Shown here: in pieces, positions 45,974 through 57,000 of the stretch | Layout of the letters: each line of letters starts with the position of its first letter | Numbering within the stretch: the stretch's first letter is position 1 | Source: CAVSJA01 sp963728145 | GTDB taxonomy: Bacteria; Bacteroidota; Bacteroidia; Chitinophagales; Chitinophagaceae | NCBI GenBank assembly: GCA_963728145.1 | Contig: CAVSJA010000001.1 | Coordinates: forward strand, 1-64,000 | Length of the DNA stretch: 64,000 bases | Direction: 5' to 3' | Notes under the pieces: model-generated | The model's input: the letters and a program-made list of their open reading frames with translations, nothing else | The model's database searches: none | What the model was told of the DNA's origin: nothing | Translations under genes and position numbers: made by a program

Positions 45974-45992
45974 GGTGAAAAAGTTTTTCACC
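45974..45992. terminator. Strong terminator after the NTF2-like lipoprotein
   Basis: GGTGAAAAA (45974-45982), one G, and TTTTTCACC (45984-45992) form a perfect 9-base stem with an A/T tract on each side; outer GGT/ACC adds stability. It can work in both directions between the convergent genes. Confidence 0.85.
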
Positions 45993-46034
45993 TGACCGTT
46001 CTTGTTTGTTGATATACTTAAAATATCAGGTTAA

Positions 46035-47119
46035 TCATCGTCTTCGACCTCCGCCTCCGCCTCCTCTCGATCCACCACCTCCACTAAAGCCACCTCCGCT
46101 ATAACCACCTCCACCACTCCTGGTACGACCTGATGAAGAATAATTTGATGTGGATGGACGAGTTGACGACGATAGCCTGCTTGACGGACCGATTGGACGT
46201 GCCTGTGGACGGACGTGCGGACGGAGATTAGATGCTCCCGGTTGAAGGACGATTGGAAGTACCTGCTGACGGACGATTGGATGTACCCGCGGACGGACGA
46301 TTTGCCGATCCAGTGCCATACTTATTACCAGCTTTATTATTGGCCACGGTATTGGATGTGTTTCTGCTATTATTGTGATTATTAATCTGATTCCTGTTCC
46401 CGTTATTAATGATAACGTTATTATTACCACCACGATAATGACCACCATAATAACCACCATGGTAACCATAATGATTGGAACGATAAATACCAACTGCCAT
46501 AACTGTTGCAAATCCAAACCAGGGCGGATAATATCCATAATAATAAGGAGGAAAATAGGGCACATAGGCCGGTGAATACACATACTGTACGATGGGTGCT
46601 GATTGAACCACTACAGTAGTTGTTGCCGGAACACTTACCGTAACAGGGTCTGCACCAGTATACCCAGGATTAGCCGTAACGGAAGAATTTCCTTTTGGCT
46701 CAATAACATAATCTTTACCGTACAAATCCTCATCACCAACCATCTGGATTGAAACTTTATCCGCCTTTATCTTTATTGACTAAAATGACCGCAACATCCT
46801 GTGTTTCGGTTTTGGTGACATCAACCTGGAGTATAAATGTAAAAGCGTCACCGTCTTTCTTGGTTGTCACTTTGATAAAATCAACTTTTTTATCCAGGTC
46901 TAAATCCAGGTTATTGATTCCTGTTTTTTCATCATTTAACGATTTTTCAAACGCTTCAATCGTTTTTGACTTTTGAAACAGCGTCAATACGGCATAAAGA
47001 TCAAGGTTATCTCCTGGCAAGCCTAATAAGGCAGTTGTATCCTTGTCGTCTTGAGAAAAAACAGGCTGGCTTAACAAACTCATCGCCACTGCTAAATATG
47101 GTAAAAAGAATTTTTTCAT
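46035..47119 (-). pseudogene. Secreted Gly/Tyr/Asn-rich protein split by two frameshifts
   Basis: One gene of about 360 codons is spread over three frames. Start: signal peptide FFLPYLAVAMSLLSQPVFSQ and a domain with DLDKKVDFIKVTTKKDGDAF and LQVDVTKTETQDVAVI. At about 46757-46765 one A too many ends that frame; dropping it gives ADKVSIQMVGDEDLYGKDYV in the next. Then follow a Tyr/Pro-rich hydrophobic stretch (YVPYFPPYYYGYYPPW), an Asn-rich stretch, and repeats of the type RPSAGTSN. Near 46190-46240 a second shift leads to the C-terminal Ser/Gly tail (SGGGFSGGGG). The order of domains resembles Bacteroidota extracellular matrix-type proteins. The shifts may be sequencing errors. Confidence 0.7.
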
Positions 47120-47199
47120 AACCTGATAATTTAATACAACAAATGCTTAAACAAGGTAGCTAATAGTACTCAGTCATCGGGAAGACTCTTGTAAATTAC

Positions 47200-47898
47200 T
47201 TATTTCTTTTTTCGCAGCGCTAAACCATCTATCGCTTCCATTAACGATTCAGTGTACTGTACGCTTGATTTCTCAATTTTATCGGGATTCGTCACTTTAG
47301 TTTGAATTGATACTAACAACTCATCTGTTTTTACTTCAAAAATTTTAGACTCGATGAAATATTTCGACTTCGTTGTATAGTAACCTGGGGTCGTCATTGT
47401 GCTGGTGGCATAACCATAATATCCTCCAAACCCTCCGTATGCGCCATATGCTCCAAATCCACCATACCCAGCATAGGAACCATAAGCATATGGCGAGTAG
47501 GTCATGTCAGATGCCTGGTGATACTTTGTCTCTGATGTTGCGTGTACCAACGCAACAGTTAAGATAGCGTCACATTTCATATCATGTAATTTCTTTATGA
47601 ACACATCTTTAACTGGTGCAATAGATTTCATGTCCACCGGCCCGATAATATCCACGCTTCTATACGCTGTTAACCCCTTCTTTACTGCTGCGGCTGCCAA
47701 ATCCTTCTCGAGGTAGGCCCTCACTTCGAGGTTGTCTGTGAATGCAATTATGAAAACACTTTTAATAGGTTCGGGTGGAAGCTTTTCCCGGTTCGCCCAG
47801 GCTGCAGTCGTTTTAATTTCACGATTAGTGCCACAAGAAATAATCGCGAGTGAAACAATCAAGCTCAACAGAGGTATAAATAATTTTACTTTGTTCAT
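47200..47898 (-). CDS. Lipoprotein with a Gly/Tyr-rich insert
   Basis: About 232 residues from the ATG at 47898, which gives a good lipoprotein signal (LIVSLAIISCGTNREIK). An alpha/beta domain (VFIIAFTDNLEVRAYLEKDL, CDAILTVALVHATSETKY) resembles the GNA1162/DUF799-type of envelope lipoproteins only loosely. A low-complexity run of Gly/Tyr/Ala (YAGYGGFGAYGAYGGFGG, residues about 140-165) interrupts it. The C-terminal YFIESKIFEVKTDELLVSI strands follow. It lies upstream of the frameshifted Gly/Tyr-rich gene on the same strand. Confidence 0.8.
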   Translation of the reverse strand: MNKVKLFIPLLSLIVSLAIISCGTNREIKTTAAWANREKLPPEPIKSVFIIAFTDNLEVRAYLEKDLAAAAVKKGLTAYRSVDIIGPVDMKSIAPVKDVFIKKLHDMKCDAILTVALVHATSETKYHQASDMTYSPYAYGSYAGYGGFGAYGAYGGFGGYYGYATSTMTTPGYYTTKSKYFIESKIFEVKTDELLVSIQTKVTNPDKIEKSSVQYTESLMEAIDGLALRKKK

Positions 47899-48041
47899 TT
47901 TTGGATTTTTGAATGATTCAAGTTCTTCAGACAGATCGGATCCAGTAGCCCGGTAACATGCCGGCCTAACATTCATTTACCGAAGGTAGATTGTATGCCA
48001 CTTTCCATGGCATTTATCCGTTAAACGGGTAATTCAAACTA

Positions 48042-48188
48042 AAAAAGGATGTTATAAGAATAAAAGTTCACCAGGTGGTTCATGACTTGCAGAATAATTT
48101 ATTGGCAGACGAATTTGTTTACCACTTTTTCAAATTAAAACATGATAAAATTGCAGAGTTTAATATTGGAGAAATTTCCAAAGATTAG
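48042..48188 (+). pseudogene. C-terminal remnant of an NTF2/SnoaL-like gene
   Basis: A frame of 48 codons without a start reads VHQVVHDLQNNLLADEFVYH and ends FNIGEISKD-stop. This matches the last strands of NTF2-family proteins that have the VHQVVHDL..NLL motif. The rest of the gene is absent. The remaining 280 bases to the SusC start hold no gene. Confidence 0.5.
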
Positions 48189-48464
48189 GATTTATAAAAA
48201 AAGCTCCCGACTTATCAGAAAAAAAATCTTTCCTTGAATCTGAGCTTACTCAATCGATTGAGAAATATTATTTATATCACTGCTTGAATTTTCTTCCCTT
48301 GACAAAAATCTTCCAATAGAAAATCTTTTCTTGCTTTTCCGAAATAATCCTAATTTGATATTGCAGATTTATAAATAACGATTTGTTTATTTCTGCCTAA
48401 CAACGCGGTAATACTTGCTTGTGTAATTTGCCGTGATTATTATAACCAGAGAAAACTGCTTCAA

Positions 48465-51455
48465 ATGGAAAAATTCTGTTTCGTAAAGTCCTGCCTCAGA
48501 GTTTTTTTCAAATCACTTCCGATTATTGCAATCATGTTCCAACCTTTTCTCGTGCATGCACAAGAAAGAACGGTGACCGGTACAATCAGGGATGCCACTA
48601 AAGGTGATCCGCTTGAAGGTGCCACTGTGACTGTTAAGGAAAGCAATCAATCCACAATTTCTGACGCAAAAGGTGCTTTTTCGATTTCAATCCCCGGTAA
48701 CAATTCCATTCTTGTTATTAGTTATGTTGGATTCACTACGATGGAAATTAGGGTGGGGAATAGGGCAACGTTGGACGTTAGTCTTCAATCTTCGGCCGAC
48801 CTTGGGCAGGTTGTAGTTGTGGGTTATGGAACCCAACGAAAAAAAGATGTAACGGGTGCGGTGAAATCTTTAAAAGCTGAAGATTTTAACAAAGGCATCA
48901 TTAATACACCGCAGCAACTTTTACAAGGTAAGGTTTCGGGTGTGAATGTCACTTCCGTTAGCGGCGAGCCCGGCGTTACTCAGGGAATAACGATACGGGG
49001 GCCGGGTGGAGTAAGAACCGGCAGTACTCCACTTTTTGTAATCGATGGATTGCCGATGGATAATTCAGTTACCGGAAGAGGCGATCCATTGAGTTTTATC
49101 AATCCGCAGGACATTGAATCGATGGATGTGTTGAAGGATGCTTCTGCAACTGCAATCTATGGCGCCCGCGGCGCCAATGGAGTGGTCATCATTACTACGA
49201 AAAAAGGCAGGGCCGGTACTTCGATGCTCAACTTCACCAGCAGCGTTGGTTTTTCAAAATTAGCCCGCGCATTGCCCGTATTCACCGCCGATGAATTCAG
49301 GATTGAAGTTCCAAAGGTTGGTGGAGTATTGGACGATAAGGGCGGAAATACAGATTGGCAAAAAATTGCAACAAGAACAGGGGTCACCCAGGATTATAAT
49401 CTTACATTAAGTGGTGGTGCTAATAAGCTTACATACTATGCTTCCTTTGGAATGCAAAAACAGCAAGGCATCATTAAAGAGAACCAACTAAACAGATATT
49501 CTGGCCGGTTCAATCTATCACAGAAATTTTGGGAAGACAGGCTAACTATCGACATCAATTTAGCTGTTAGCTCAACTGACAATGATCGCCCGCCATTTAC
49601 TACTATCATAGCTGATGCGATCAGCAGCAATCCTACCTATCCTGCATATGATTCCAACGGAAATCCTGCCGTTTACCTAAACCTCAATAATCCGCTCATT
49701 ACGTTCAAGCTGGAAAGAGAGTTTAGCAAAATAAACCGGGTGGTGGGTAGTATTTCACCTTCACTCAGGATTGTAAAAGGATTGGTGTATAAACTGAATC
49801 TTGGAATCGATAATTCAAACGGCATGTTTGATGTTCAGTCGCTTCCAAGTGCAGTACCTGTCCGGCTTGGAAGACTGGAAACCTTTCATAATTATAACCG
49901 GAACAGGCTGATCGAAAATTATCTTACTTATACGTACAATAAATCAGATCATAATTTAAGTGCATTGGCCGGCCATTCTTACCAAAGAATTTTTGTACAG
50001 GGAAGAAATAACAGCATTAACAACTTTCCGACCATACCGGTTGAACCAAGATATAACCCAGGTCTTGGGCAACTTCTGGATCTCACTAACAACCGGCCCG
50101 GCGGATATGCTTTCATTAACGAGTTGCAATCATTTTTCGGAAGGATAACTTATCAATATGCAGGTAAGTATCTCGCCACTGTAAATTTCCGCGCGGATGG
50201 ATCATCCAAATTCGGTGAAAATAACAAGTACGGATATTTTCCTTCCTTCTCCCTGGGATGGATACTTACACAAGAAGAGTTTTTAAAGAATTCACCTTTC
50301 TCGAACCTCAAACTTCGAGCTGGCTGGGGAAAGACCGGCAACCAGGAGATACCTCCAAAAATTACACAGCCTTTGTATAATTCTTCAACAGGCGCTGGAC
50401 AGAGTTATCCCCTCTATCCAACAGGACCTTATCCAGCTGGAACAGTATTTGTAAGGCTGGCCAATCCTGACCTGCAATGGGAAGTATCGCAGCAAACAGA
50501 CATAGGTCTCGACTTCGGTTTGATGAACGGAGCATTGTCGGGTACCATTGATTTCTTTAATAAAGTTTCCAGTAATATTTTGTTGGAAGTCCCTCCGGCC
50601 GATCCTATACAACCGGCACCAAGTGTTTGGACGAATGTTCCTGATATGACGATCACCAATAAAGGCATTGAACTCGAACTTGAGTACAGGCGTATTTCAA
50701 GAACTGGCGTCAGTTTCAATGTAGGCGGGAATTTGACTTATATGAAGAACAGGGTAGACAACTCGCCGTATACAGTCATTACCTCGGGTAATGCTTCCGG
50801 GCCTGCCGGGCTGACTTCGGCTACTATTAACGGTTACATTAACGGAGAGCCGGTTGGAACTTTCTATCTCAGGGAATTCCTGGGTATTGGAAGTGATAGC
50901 CTGAGTATGTACCGCGATATAGATAAAGATGGCATCACCACAGATAAAGATCGAATAGCAGCAGGAACCGCGCTACCAAACCTGCTTTATAGCATTTATG
51001 GCGGTGTTTCTTATAAGGGTTTTGACCTGGACGTGAATTTCAATGGAGTTTCAGGAAATAAAATATATGATTTCACGGCCAACACGAATTTTATTAAAGT
51101 GAGACTGGCAAAGAATTCAAATACTACGCGTGAAGCTATTGCCTTTCCAAAGGAATCCATCGCCAATCCAGCCCAGGTAAGTACACGATATCTTAAGAGT
51201 GGATCTTACCTGCGATTAAATAATATTGCTCTTGCTTACAATTTCAACACAACTGAATTGGGGATCAGCAAGTGGGCAAATACCCTGCGGTTGTCGGTTA
51301 CAGGTCAGAATCTTTTTGTGATCACCGATTATGATGGATACGATCCTGAAGTAAATGCAGACAGGAATCTTAATGGCATTACCTCCCATGGTATTGATTA
51401 TTTAAGCTATCCCAGGGCAAAGTCAATCATTTTTAGTTTAAGCCTTTCATTTTAA
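48465..51455 (+). CDS. SusC/RagA-family TonB-linked outer-membrane transporter
   Basis: Protein of 996 residues. Signal peptide, carboxypeptidase-like domain (RTVTGTIRDATKGDPLEGAT, SDAKGAFSISIP), a TonB-box-like VVVGYGTQRKKDVTGAV, then the plug with GVNVTSVSGEPG, GSTPLFVIDGLPMDN and YGARGANGVVIITTKKG, followed by a barrel ending in IIFSLSLSF. It imports large substrates with its lid partner SusD, encoded 5 bases downstream. No polysaccharide-degrading enzyme lies nearby, so glycan use is not shown; the adjacent genes point towards peptides or a novel ligand. Confidence 0.95.
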   Translation: MEKFCFVKSCLRVFFKSLPIIAIMFQPFLVHAQERTVTGTIRDATKGDPLEGATVTVKESNQSTISDAKGAFSISIPGNNSILVISYVGFTTMEIRVGNRATLDVSLQSSADLGQVVVVGYGTQRKKDVTGAVKSLKAEDFNKGIINTPQQLLQGKVSGVNVTSVSGEPGVTQGITIRGPGGVRTGSTPLFVIDGLPMDNSVTGRGDPLSFINPQDIESMDVLKDASATAIYGARGANGVVIITTKKGRAGTSMLNFTSSVGFSKLARALPVFTADEFRIEVPKVGGVLDDKGGNTDWQKIATRTGVTQDYNLTLSGGANKLTYYASFGMQKQQGIIKENQLNRYSGRFNLSQKFWEDRLTIDINLAVSSTDNDRPPFTTIIADAISSNPTYPAYDSNGNPAVYLNLNNPLITFKLEREFSKINRVVGSISPSLRIVKGLVYKLNLGIDNSNGMFDVQSLPSAVPVRLGRLETFHNYNRNRLIENYLTYTYNKSDHNLSALAGHSYQRIFVQGRNNSINNFPTIPVEPRYNPGLGQLLDLTNNRPGGYAFINELQSFFGRITYQYAGKYLATVNFRADGSSKFGENNKYGYFPSFSLGWILTQEEFLKNSPFSNLKLRAGWGKTGNQEIPPKITQPLYNSSTGAGQSYPLYPTGPYPAGTVFVRLANPDLQWEVSQQTDIGLDFGLMNGALSGTIDFFNKVSSNILLEVPPADPIQPAPSVWTNVPDMTITNKGIELELEYRRISRTGVSFNVGGNLTYMKNRVDNSPYTVITSGNASGPAGLTSATINGYINGEPVGTFYLREFLGIGSDSLSMYRDIDKDGITTDKDRIAAGTALPNLLYSIYGGVSYKGFDLDVNFNGVSGNKIYDFTANTNFIKVRLAKNSNTTREAIAFPKESIANPAQVSTRYLKSGSYLRLNNIALAYNFNTTELGISKWANTLRLSVTGQNLFVITDYDGYDPEVNADRNLNGITSHGIDYLSYPRAKSIIFSLSLSF

Positions 51456-51460
51456 ATTAT

Positions 51461-53149
51461 ATGAAAATGAAAAGAAAAATATTTAGCCTGATAGCAATAA
51501 TAGCTGGCGGGGCCATCATCAATGGTTGTACTAAATTAAATGAAAAGGTACTTGATGAATCCTCCGTTACCGGACTTACGGAAAAACAAATCGCGGAAGG
51601 CAATATAGCTCCGGTATATGCGAAGCTACCGGACATCTTTTTGCATACAAATTATTTTGCTTTGCAGGAAATTTCTACCGATGAGGCAATCCTTCCCTAT
51701 AGAGGTGGAACGGATTGGGGTGACAATGGAATTTATATTTCACTGCACAAGCATGAGCCGAATAGCCAGGACCCGAATATCAGGAACACATGGAATCACC
51801 TCACGCAGGGAGTGTCGAGGGCGCTCACAGCTATCGAGGCGCTTCCAAATAATAAAGATCCGAACGCAAAAATTTTTCTCGCTGAAGCCAGGGGGATGAG
51901 AGCATATTACAATATGCTTTTGCTGGATCTTTTTGGTCTTGCTTTTGAGAAGGAGAGAGCAGGTGATTTGTCCAGGGTCCTTCGAGGTGATGATGCCATT
52001 AACTATATCAAATCAGAATTGTTAGCTATAGAACCGCAATTGGAGACTACAACTGGTCCTGGACGATTAACAAAAGCCGGAGTATGGGCTTTACTAGCCC
52101 GGCTATATATGAATGCCGCGGTTTACCGGGACTTATATGCAGCAACATTCACGTTTAAACCTGAAGAAATGGATAAGGTGATTGAATACTGCGATAAGAT
52201 CATTAGCTCCGGGCAGTTTGTATTGGCTTCAGAATATTTTTCGATTTTTAATGATAATAATCACGATAACAAAGAACTTATCTTTGCCATTGATCAGCGC
52301 CCCGACCTGAATGGACATAACCGGATGGCGTATTTTTCGTTATCCGGCGATCATTTTCCACTACCGCAATTTACTGCTGCCAATGGAACAGATGGTCCGG
52401 GTATTACTCCCGATTTTTACAGAAGCTGGGTAAACACTTATGCACCCGTGGATCCAGCGAATATTGATCCGCGATTCTATAAAAAGAACATGATAATTCC
52501 CGCAGACTCCTGTATTCCTGCAGCATCCTTCAATATTGACCGCGGAATATTGAGAGGGCAGCAATATGGATTAACCAAGAACTCCAGCGGCGCGTTCATA
52601 AGATGCGCCAATGGGGACATGAAGATTAGCAAGCTCTTTAATGTTACTCGCGGAAGACCAACACTACCAGTTGATTTTACTGAATTCATTGATTACAGTG
52701 TTGCCGGAAGCAATTATAGTACGGGCTATAGAGTGGAGAAATATGAATTCAGCAAAACGTCTTCAACAGGGAGAAATGGAGGTTCGCATGATATTATAAT
52801 ATTCAGGCTGGCAGATGCCTATATGTTGCGCGCTGAAGCAAAACTTAGAAAGAATGATGCGGCTGGCGCACTTACTGATGTTAACCTGGTAAGGGCTTCC
52901 AGAACGGCAACCATAGCACCTCCACCATTAGCGAGCATTACGTTGGATTTATTGTTCCGCGAACGCGGCTTTGAATTTTATTGGGAACATCAACGTCGCA
53001 CAGATATGATTCGTTTCGGAAAGTATGAAGGGACATGGACGGAGAAGACGAATACTGATAAGAATAAGAGAATATTCCCGATTCCCCAGACTGCGATAGA
53101 TGGAGCGTCGAATATTCCGGGTTATTTGGTTCAGAATCCGGGATATTGA
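51461..53149 (+). CDS. SusD/RagB-family outer-membrane lipoprotein
   Basis: Protein of 562 residues with a lipoprotein signal ending in AIINGCTKLNEK. The TPR-rich SusD fold shows the usual landmarks: WNHLTQGVSRALTAIEALPN, AEARGMRAYYNMLLLDLFG, LTKAGVWALLARLYMNAAV and the C-terminal LRAEAKLRKNDAAGAL, ERGFEFYWEHQRRTDMIRFG with IPQTAIDGASNIPG. It acts as the lid on the SusC barrel and binds the ligand. Cotranscribed with the SusC gene; a terminator-like stem follows 24 bases after the stop. Confidence 0.95.
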   Translation: MKMKRKIFSLIAIIAGGAIINGCTKLNEKVLDESSVTGLTEKQIAEGNIAPVYAKLPDIFLHTNYFALQEISTDEAILPYRGGTDWGDNGIYISLHKHEPNSQDPNIRNTWNHLTQGVSRALTAIEALPNNKDPNAKIFLAEARGMRAYYNMLLLDLFGLAFEKERAGDLSRVLRGDDAINYIKSELLAIEPQLETTTGPGRLTKAGVWALLARLYMNAAVYRDLYAATFTFKPEEMDKVIEYCDKIISSGQFVLASEYFSIFNDNNHDNKELIFAIDQRPDLNGHNRMAYFSLSGDHFPLPQFTAANGTDGPGITPDFYRSWVNTYAPVDPANIDPRFYKKNMIIPADSCIPAASFNIDRGILRGQQYGLTKNSSGAFIRCANGDMKISKLFNVTRGRPTLPVDFTEFIDYSVAGSNYSTGYRVEKYEFSKTSSTGRNGGSHDIIIFRLADAYMLRAEAKLRKNDAAGALTDVNLVRASRTATIAPPPLASITLDLLFRERGFEFYWEHQRRTDMIRFGKYEGTWTEKTNTDKNKRIFPIPQTAIDGASNIPGYLVQNPGY

Positions 53150-53173
53150 TTCGTGATAAATTTAAGTAACTTG

Positions 53174-53208
53174 ATTCCCCCGGAATTTAATTGCGGGGGA
53201 ATTTTATT
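53174..53208. terminator. Rho-independent-like terminator after susD
   Basis: ATTCCCCCG (53174-53182) and CGGGGGAAT (53194-53202) make a perfect 9-base stem with an 11-base loop, followed by TTTATTGT. Confidence 0.85.
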
Positions 53209-53215
53209 GTCTAAA

Positions 53216-53959
53216 ATGAGAAGTAATATTTTATTTGCGGCAATTTGTTTCGTTGTTCTTTTGAATAAAGGAAAAAGCGCTCATGCACAACAAACACTCT
53301 GGTTCGGAACAGCAAAAACGGAAGGGAAGGTCATGCAGGGTAGATTCGAAGTTTTTAGTGATAGCCTAATAAGGAATATTGTGTACGCTCCCTATGGGCT
53401 CAGCCCGACATCTTTTACAGACGTGGCGCAACAAAAGAACAGGTTGACCTTCAATTGGAAAATTAATCAGTCTACTTATCATTGTATTCTTGTAAAGGAA
53501 GATTCAACTACATATAAAGGAAACTGCCGCTCTGGCAGTAAGAAGCCAATCCAATTAATTATTAGACATTTTTCCGAGGAAGATGCATTTCTTCAGGGCG
53601 ACTCAATGCATGCGGGTACAAAAGATATTCAAATTCTTGACCGTGCTTTAAGTCTCTTGAATAACGGGACCAATTGGAATCGCTTAGACAATCGCGTTTG
53701 CGATATTAATGTATACCCCTTTAAATGGAGTTTGTTTTGCGCTTTGCACCAGGCATCAATAGATGTAGATTCACAGTATCGACATCTTCGACCGGCTATT
53801 CAGGCCGCAAGGCAAGCAATAAATGAAATCACGTCTGGTAAAAAATATGCGCATTTATTGCAGGACTATAACAACGAGGTACAAAGTTTTGAAGCTATAA
53901 CGAAAGTATTAAACCGGGCGAAGGAGATTATTGTTGAGAAGATAAGACTTAACCAATAA
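53216..53959 (+). CDS. Secreted protein of unknown function downstream of SusCD
   Basis: About 247 residues from the ATG at 53216, which lies after the terminator and gives the signal peptide ILFAAICFVVLLNKGKSAHAQ; a start 21 codons upstream would sit inside the terminator stem. The N-terminal half is beta-rich (LWFGTAKTEGKVMQGRFEV, SLIRNIVYAPYGL); the C-terminal half is helical with basic residues (ATIKVLNRAKEIIVEKI-like). I do not recognise the family. It may be weakly coupled to the SusCD transcript or have its own promoter. Confidence 0.75.
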   Translation: MRSNILFAAICFVVLLNKGKSAHAQQTLWFGTAKTEGKVMQGRFEVFSDSLIRNIVYAPYGLSPTSFTDVAQQKNRLTFNWKINQSTYHCILVKEDSTTYKGNCRSGSKKPIQLIIRHFSEEDAFLQGDSMHAGTKDIQILDRALSLLNNGTNWNRLDNRVCDINVYPFKWSLFCALHQASIDVDSQYRHLRPAIQAARQAINEITSGKKYAHLLQDYNNEVQSFEAITKVLNRAKEIIVEKIRLNQ

Positions 53960-54068
53960 GCTCTGTTTCCAAAGATTTATTGCTTATGGGATTTAGAAGA
54001 CTTTCGTGCGCCTCGGACATATGCTATCTTCCCCTATATTTGATCGTTACATTGAAAACTAAGTGTGT

Positions 54069-57000
54069 ATGAAAAAATCTCTTTCTATCATTTCTTTTTG
54101 TTTTTTAATTGTTATTTGTCAGGCGCAACAAAGAAATACCAAAAAAACAACTGTATCTCCTACACTCGAGTCAGCAGCCGCCAATATGGATAGCTTCTTC
54201 CGGCCTTTAAAATGGAGGAATATTGGTCCATTCAGAGGCGGCAGGTCTGTAGCCGTTTCTGGCGTAGTGAATAATCCTTTGGTTTATTATATGGGAACGA
54301 CAGGCGGTGGAGTTTGGAAAACTACTGATGCAGGAAATAGCTGGAGAAATATATCGGATGGATATTTCACTACTGGTTCAGTTGGAGCAGTTGCGGTTTG
54401 CGAATCAGATGCAAATGTTGTTTTTGTAGGAATGGGTGAACATGCTCCGCGCGGAGTGATGACTTCTTATGGGGATGGCGTTTATAAATCAACTGATGCC
54501 GGTCAAACCTGGAAAAAGATGGGTTTGGAATTAACCAGGCATATCTCTGGGATAAGTATTCATCCCAACAATCCCGATATAGTTTATGTCGCTGCGCAAG
54601 GTGCCTTGCACGGCCCTACACATGAAAGGGGAGTCTATAAATCTATCGATGGAGGGAAGAGCTGGAAAAAGGTTTTATACGTTGATCAAAATACAGGCTG
54701 TTCGGATCTTAGCATGGACATGAACAATCCACGCCTACTGTATGCCGCCATGTGGGAACATCATCGGCTACCATGGGAGGTAAAGAGTGGGGGCAAAGGA
54801 TCGGGTATGTATAAATCAACTGATGGTGGAGAAACCTGGGTAAAGATTCAAAAGGGATTGCCGAATGAATTGGGAAAAATGGGAGTCGCTGTTTCCCGAG
54901 CGAATTCTTCCAAAGTCTATGCAGTAGTCGAAAGTGATACTGAAAAAGAACTTGGCGGTTTATTTGTTTCTGAAGATGGTGGAAGTAATTGGAGCAGGAT
55001 AAGCAAGGACCATCGTCTTGTTCAACGTGCCTGGTATTATATAGAAGTTACTGCGGACCCATTGAATGAAAACCTGGTTTATGTTTGGAATTCTCCCGGA
55101 TTAAAATCCATTGATGGAGGAAAAACATGGACCAATGTTCGAGGTACGCATGGAGACTATCACCAGCTTTGGATCAATCCAAAGAACAGCCAGAATATCA
55201 TCTCGGCTAATGACGGAGGCGCAGCAATAAGTTATAATGGTGGAAGAACCTGGTCAACCCAAAGCAATCAACCTACGGCACAATTTTACCGCGTGAATGC
55301 AGATAATTTATTTCCCTACAATGTTTATGGCGGACAACAGGACAACAGTTCAGTACGAATAACAAGCAGAAATGTATCTGGATTCAGTATTGGAGAAAAG
55401 GATTGGATTGCATCAGCGGGCGGTGAAAGTGCTTTTATTGCATTTGATCCTAATAATCCGCAGCTTGCCATGGGTGGAAGTTACCAGGGTACGATTGAAT
55501 TATTGGATCATAGTATCAGGGAAGGGAAACCGAGTATGGCTGCGCCGATCCAGTACCAGGCCATGCAGCCAAAGGATATGAAGTATCGCTTCAACTGGAA
55601 TGCGCCGATTGTTTATTCGCCAAATGAACCGAATACATTTTATCATGCAGGGAATGTATTATTGAAGACAACTAACAAAGGAATAAGCTGGGAAGTGATC
55701 TCACCTGACCTGACAAGACATGATACTTCAAAGATGGGAATCAGCGGACATCCTTACACGAATGAAGGAGCCGGAGGTGAAAATTATTGCACCATTGCCT
55801 ATGTGATCGAATCGCCCTATGAAAAAGGGGTGATCTATACCGGTAGTGATGATGGCCTCGTTTATATAACAAGAGACGGTGGAAAAAACTGGAGCAATGT
55901 AACGCCGGCAGGACTATCAGAAACACTAGTGAATTGTATTGAGATCTCACCGCATGATAAGGCAACTGCATATATCGCCTGTACAAGATATAAAATGAAT
56001 GATTTTGCACCTTCCTTATATAAAACCTCGGATTACGGCAAAACCTGGACGAAAATTAACAATGGAATTCCCTATGGCGCATATACAAGATGCATCAGGG
56101 AAGATGATATTCGCAAGGGTTTATTATACGCAGGCACTGAAACAGGATTTTATGTTTCATATGATGGAGGGAACAAATGGACCAATTTGCAATTGAATTT
56201 ACCCGTAACGCCGATCACTGATCTGAAAGTTCATAAAGGAAATCTTATTGCATCTACAATGGGGCGTTCATTTTGGATCCTGGATGATCTGAGCCTGTTG
56301 AGACAATACAATCCTGAAAATCCATCGAAAGGATTTCAACTGTATCAACCGATAGATGCTTATCGCGTTTCAGGTGGAAGTGCCATGGATAATGTAGCGG
56401 TCGACGATGATGAAGCTCCGGTATTTAGTTCAGGTACGAATCCGGTATCCGGAATTTCTTTCTATTATCAATTACCTGCCGGGAAGGAAAAAACTGATTT
56501 GAAACTGGAGATCCTTGATGAAAAAGGTCAATTGGTAAGAAGCTATTCCAATATGGCGGATAAAAAATTTGTCAGCTATCCCGGTGGACCGGATTCAGAT
56601 CCCTTATTGGGAGTTAAACCTGGATTGAACCGTTTCGTTTGGGACCTGCGTTATTCAACGCTTCCCGGTGTTCCGAATGTTTTTATTGAAGGAAGTTATA
56701 GCGGAAGAAAAGCCGCGCCTGGAAAATATACAGCAAGATTAAAGAGTGGAGCCGAAGAAAAGACGGTTTTGTTCAATGTATTACCCGATCCAAGAATCAA
56801 TGCTTCCGCTGCCGATTATGCGAATCAACAAGCGGCCCAGGCGGAGGTAGAGTTAAGAATAAAAGAGATCCATGAAGGAGTTAACCGGATAAGAGTTGCG
56901 AAAAAACAAATAAATGAATTATTAGAACTTCTTACGGATACGGTTAAGTACAAATCCATACATGAAAGTGGAAAGGCATTGGTAAAAAAGATAAATGGCT

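Noticed and set aside
46035..46743. Two overlapping separate genes in the Gly/Tyr-rich region
   Set aside because: They continue each other and the signal-peptide gene at 47119 in shifted frames, so one gene with shifts fits better.
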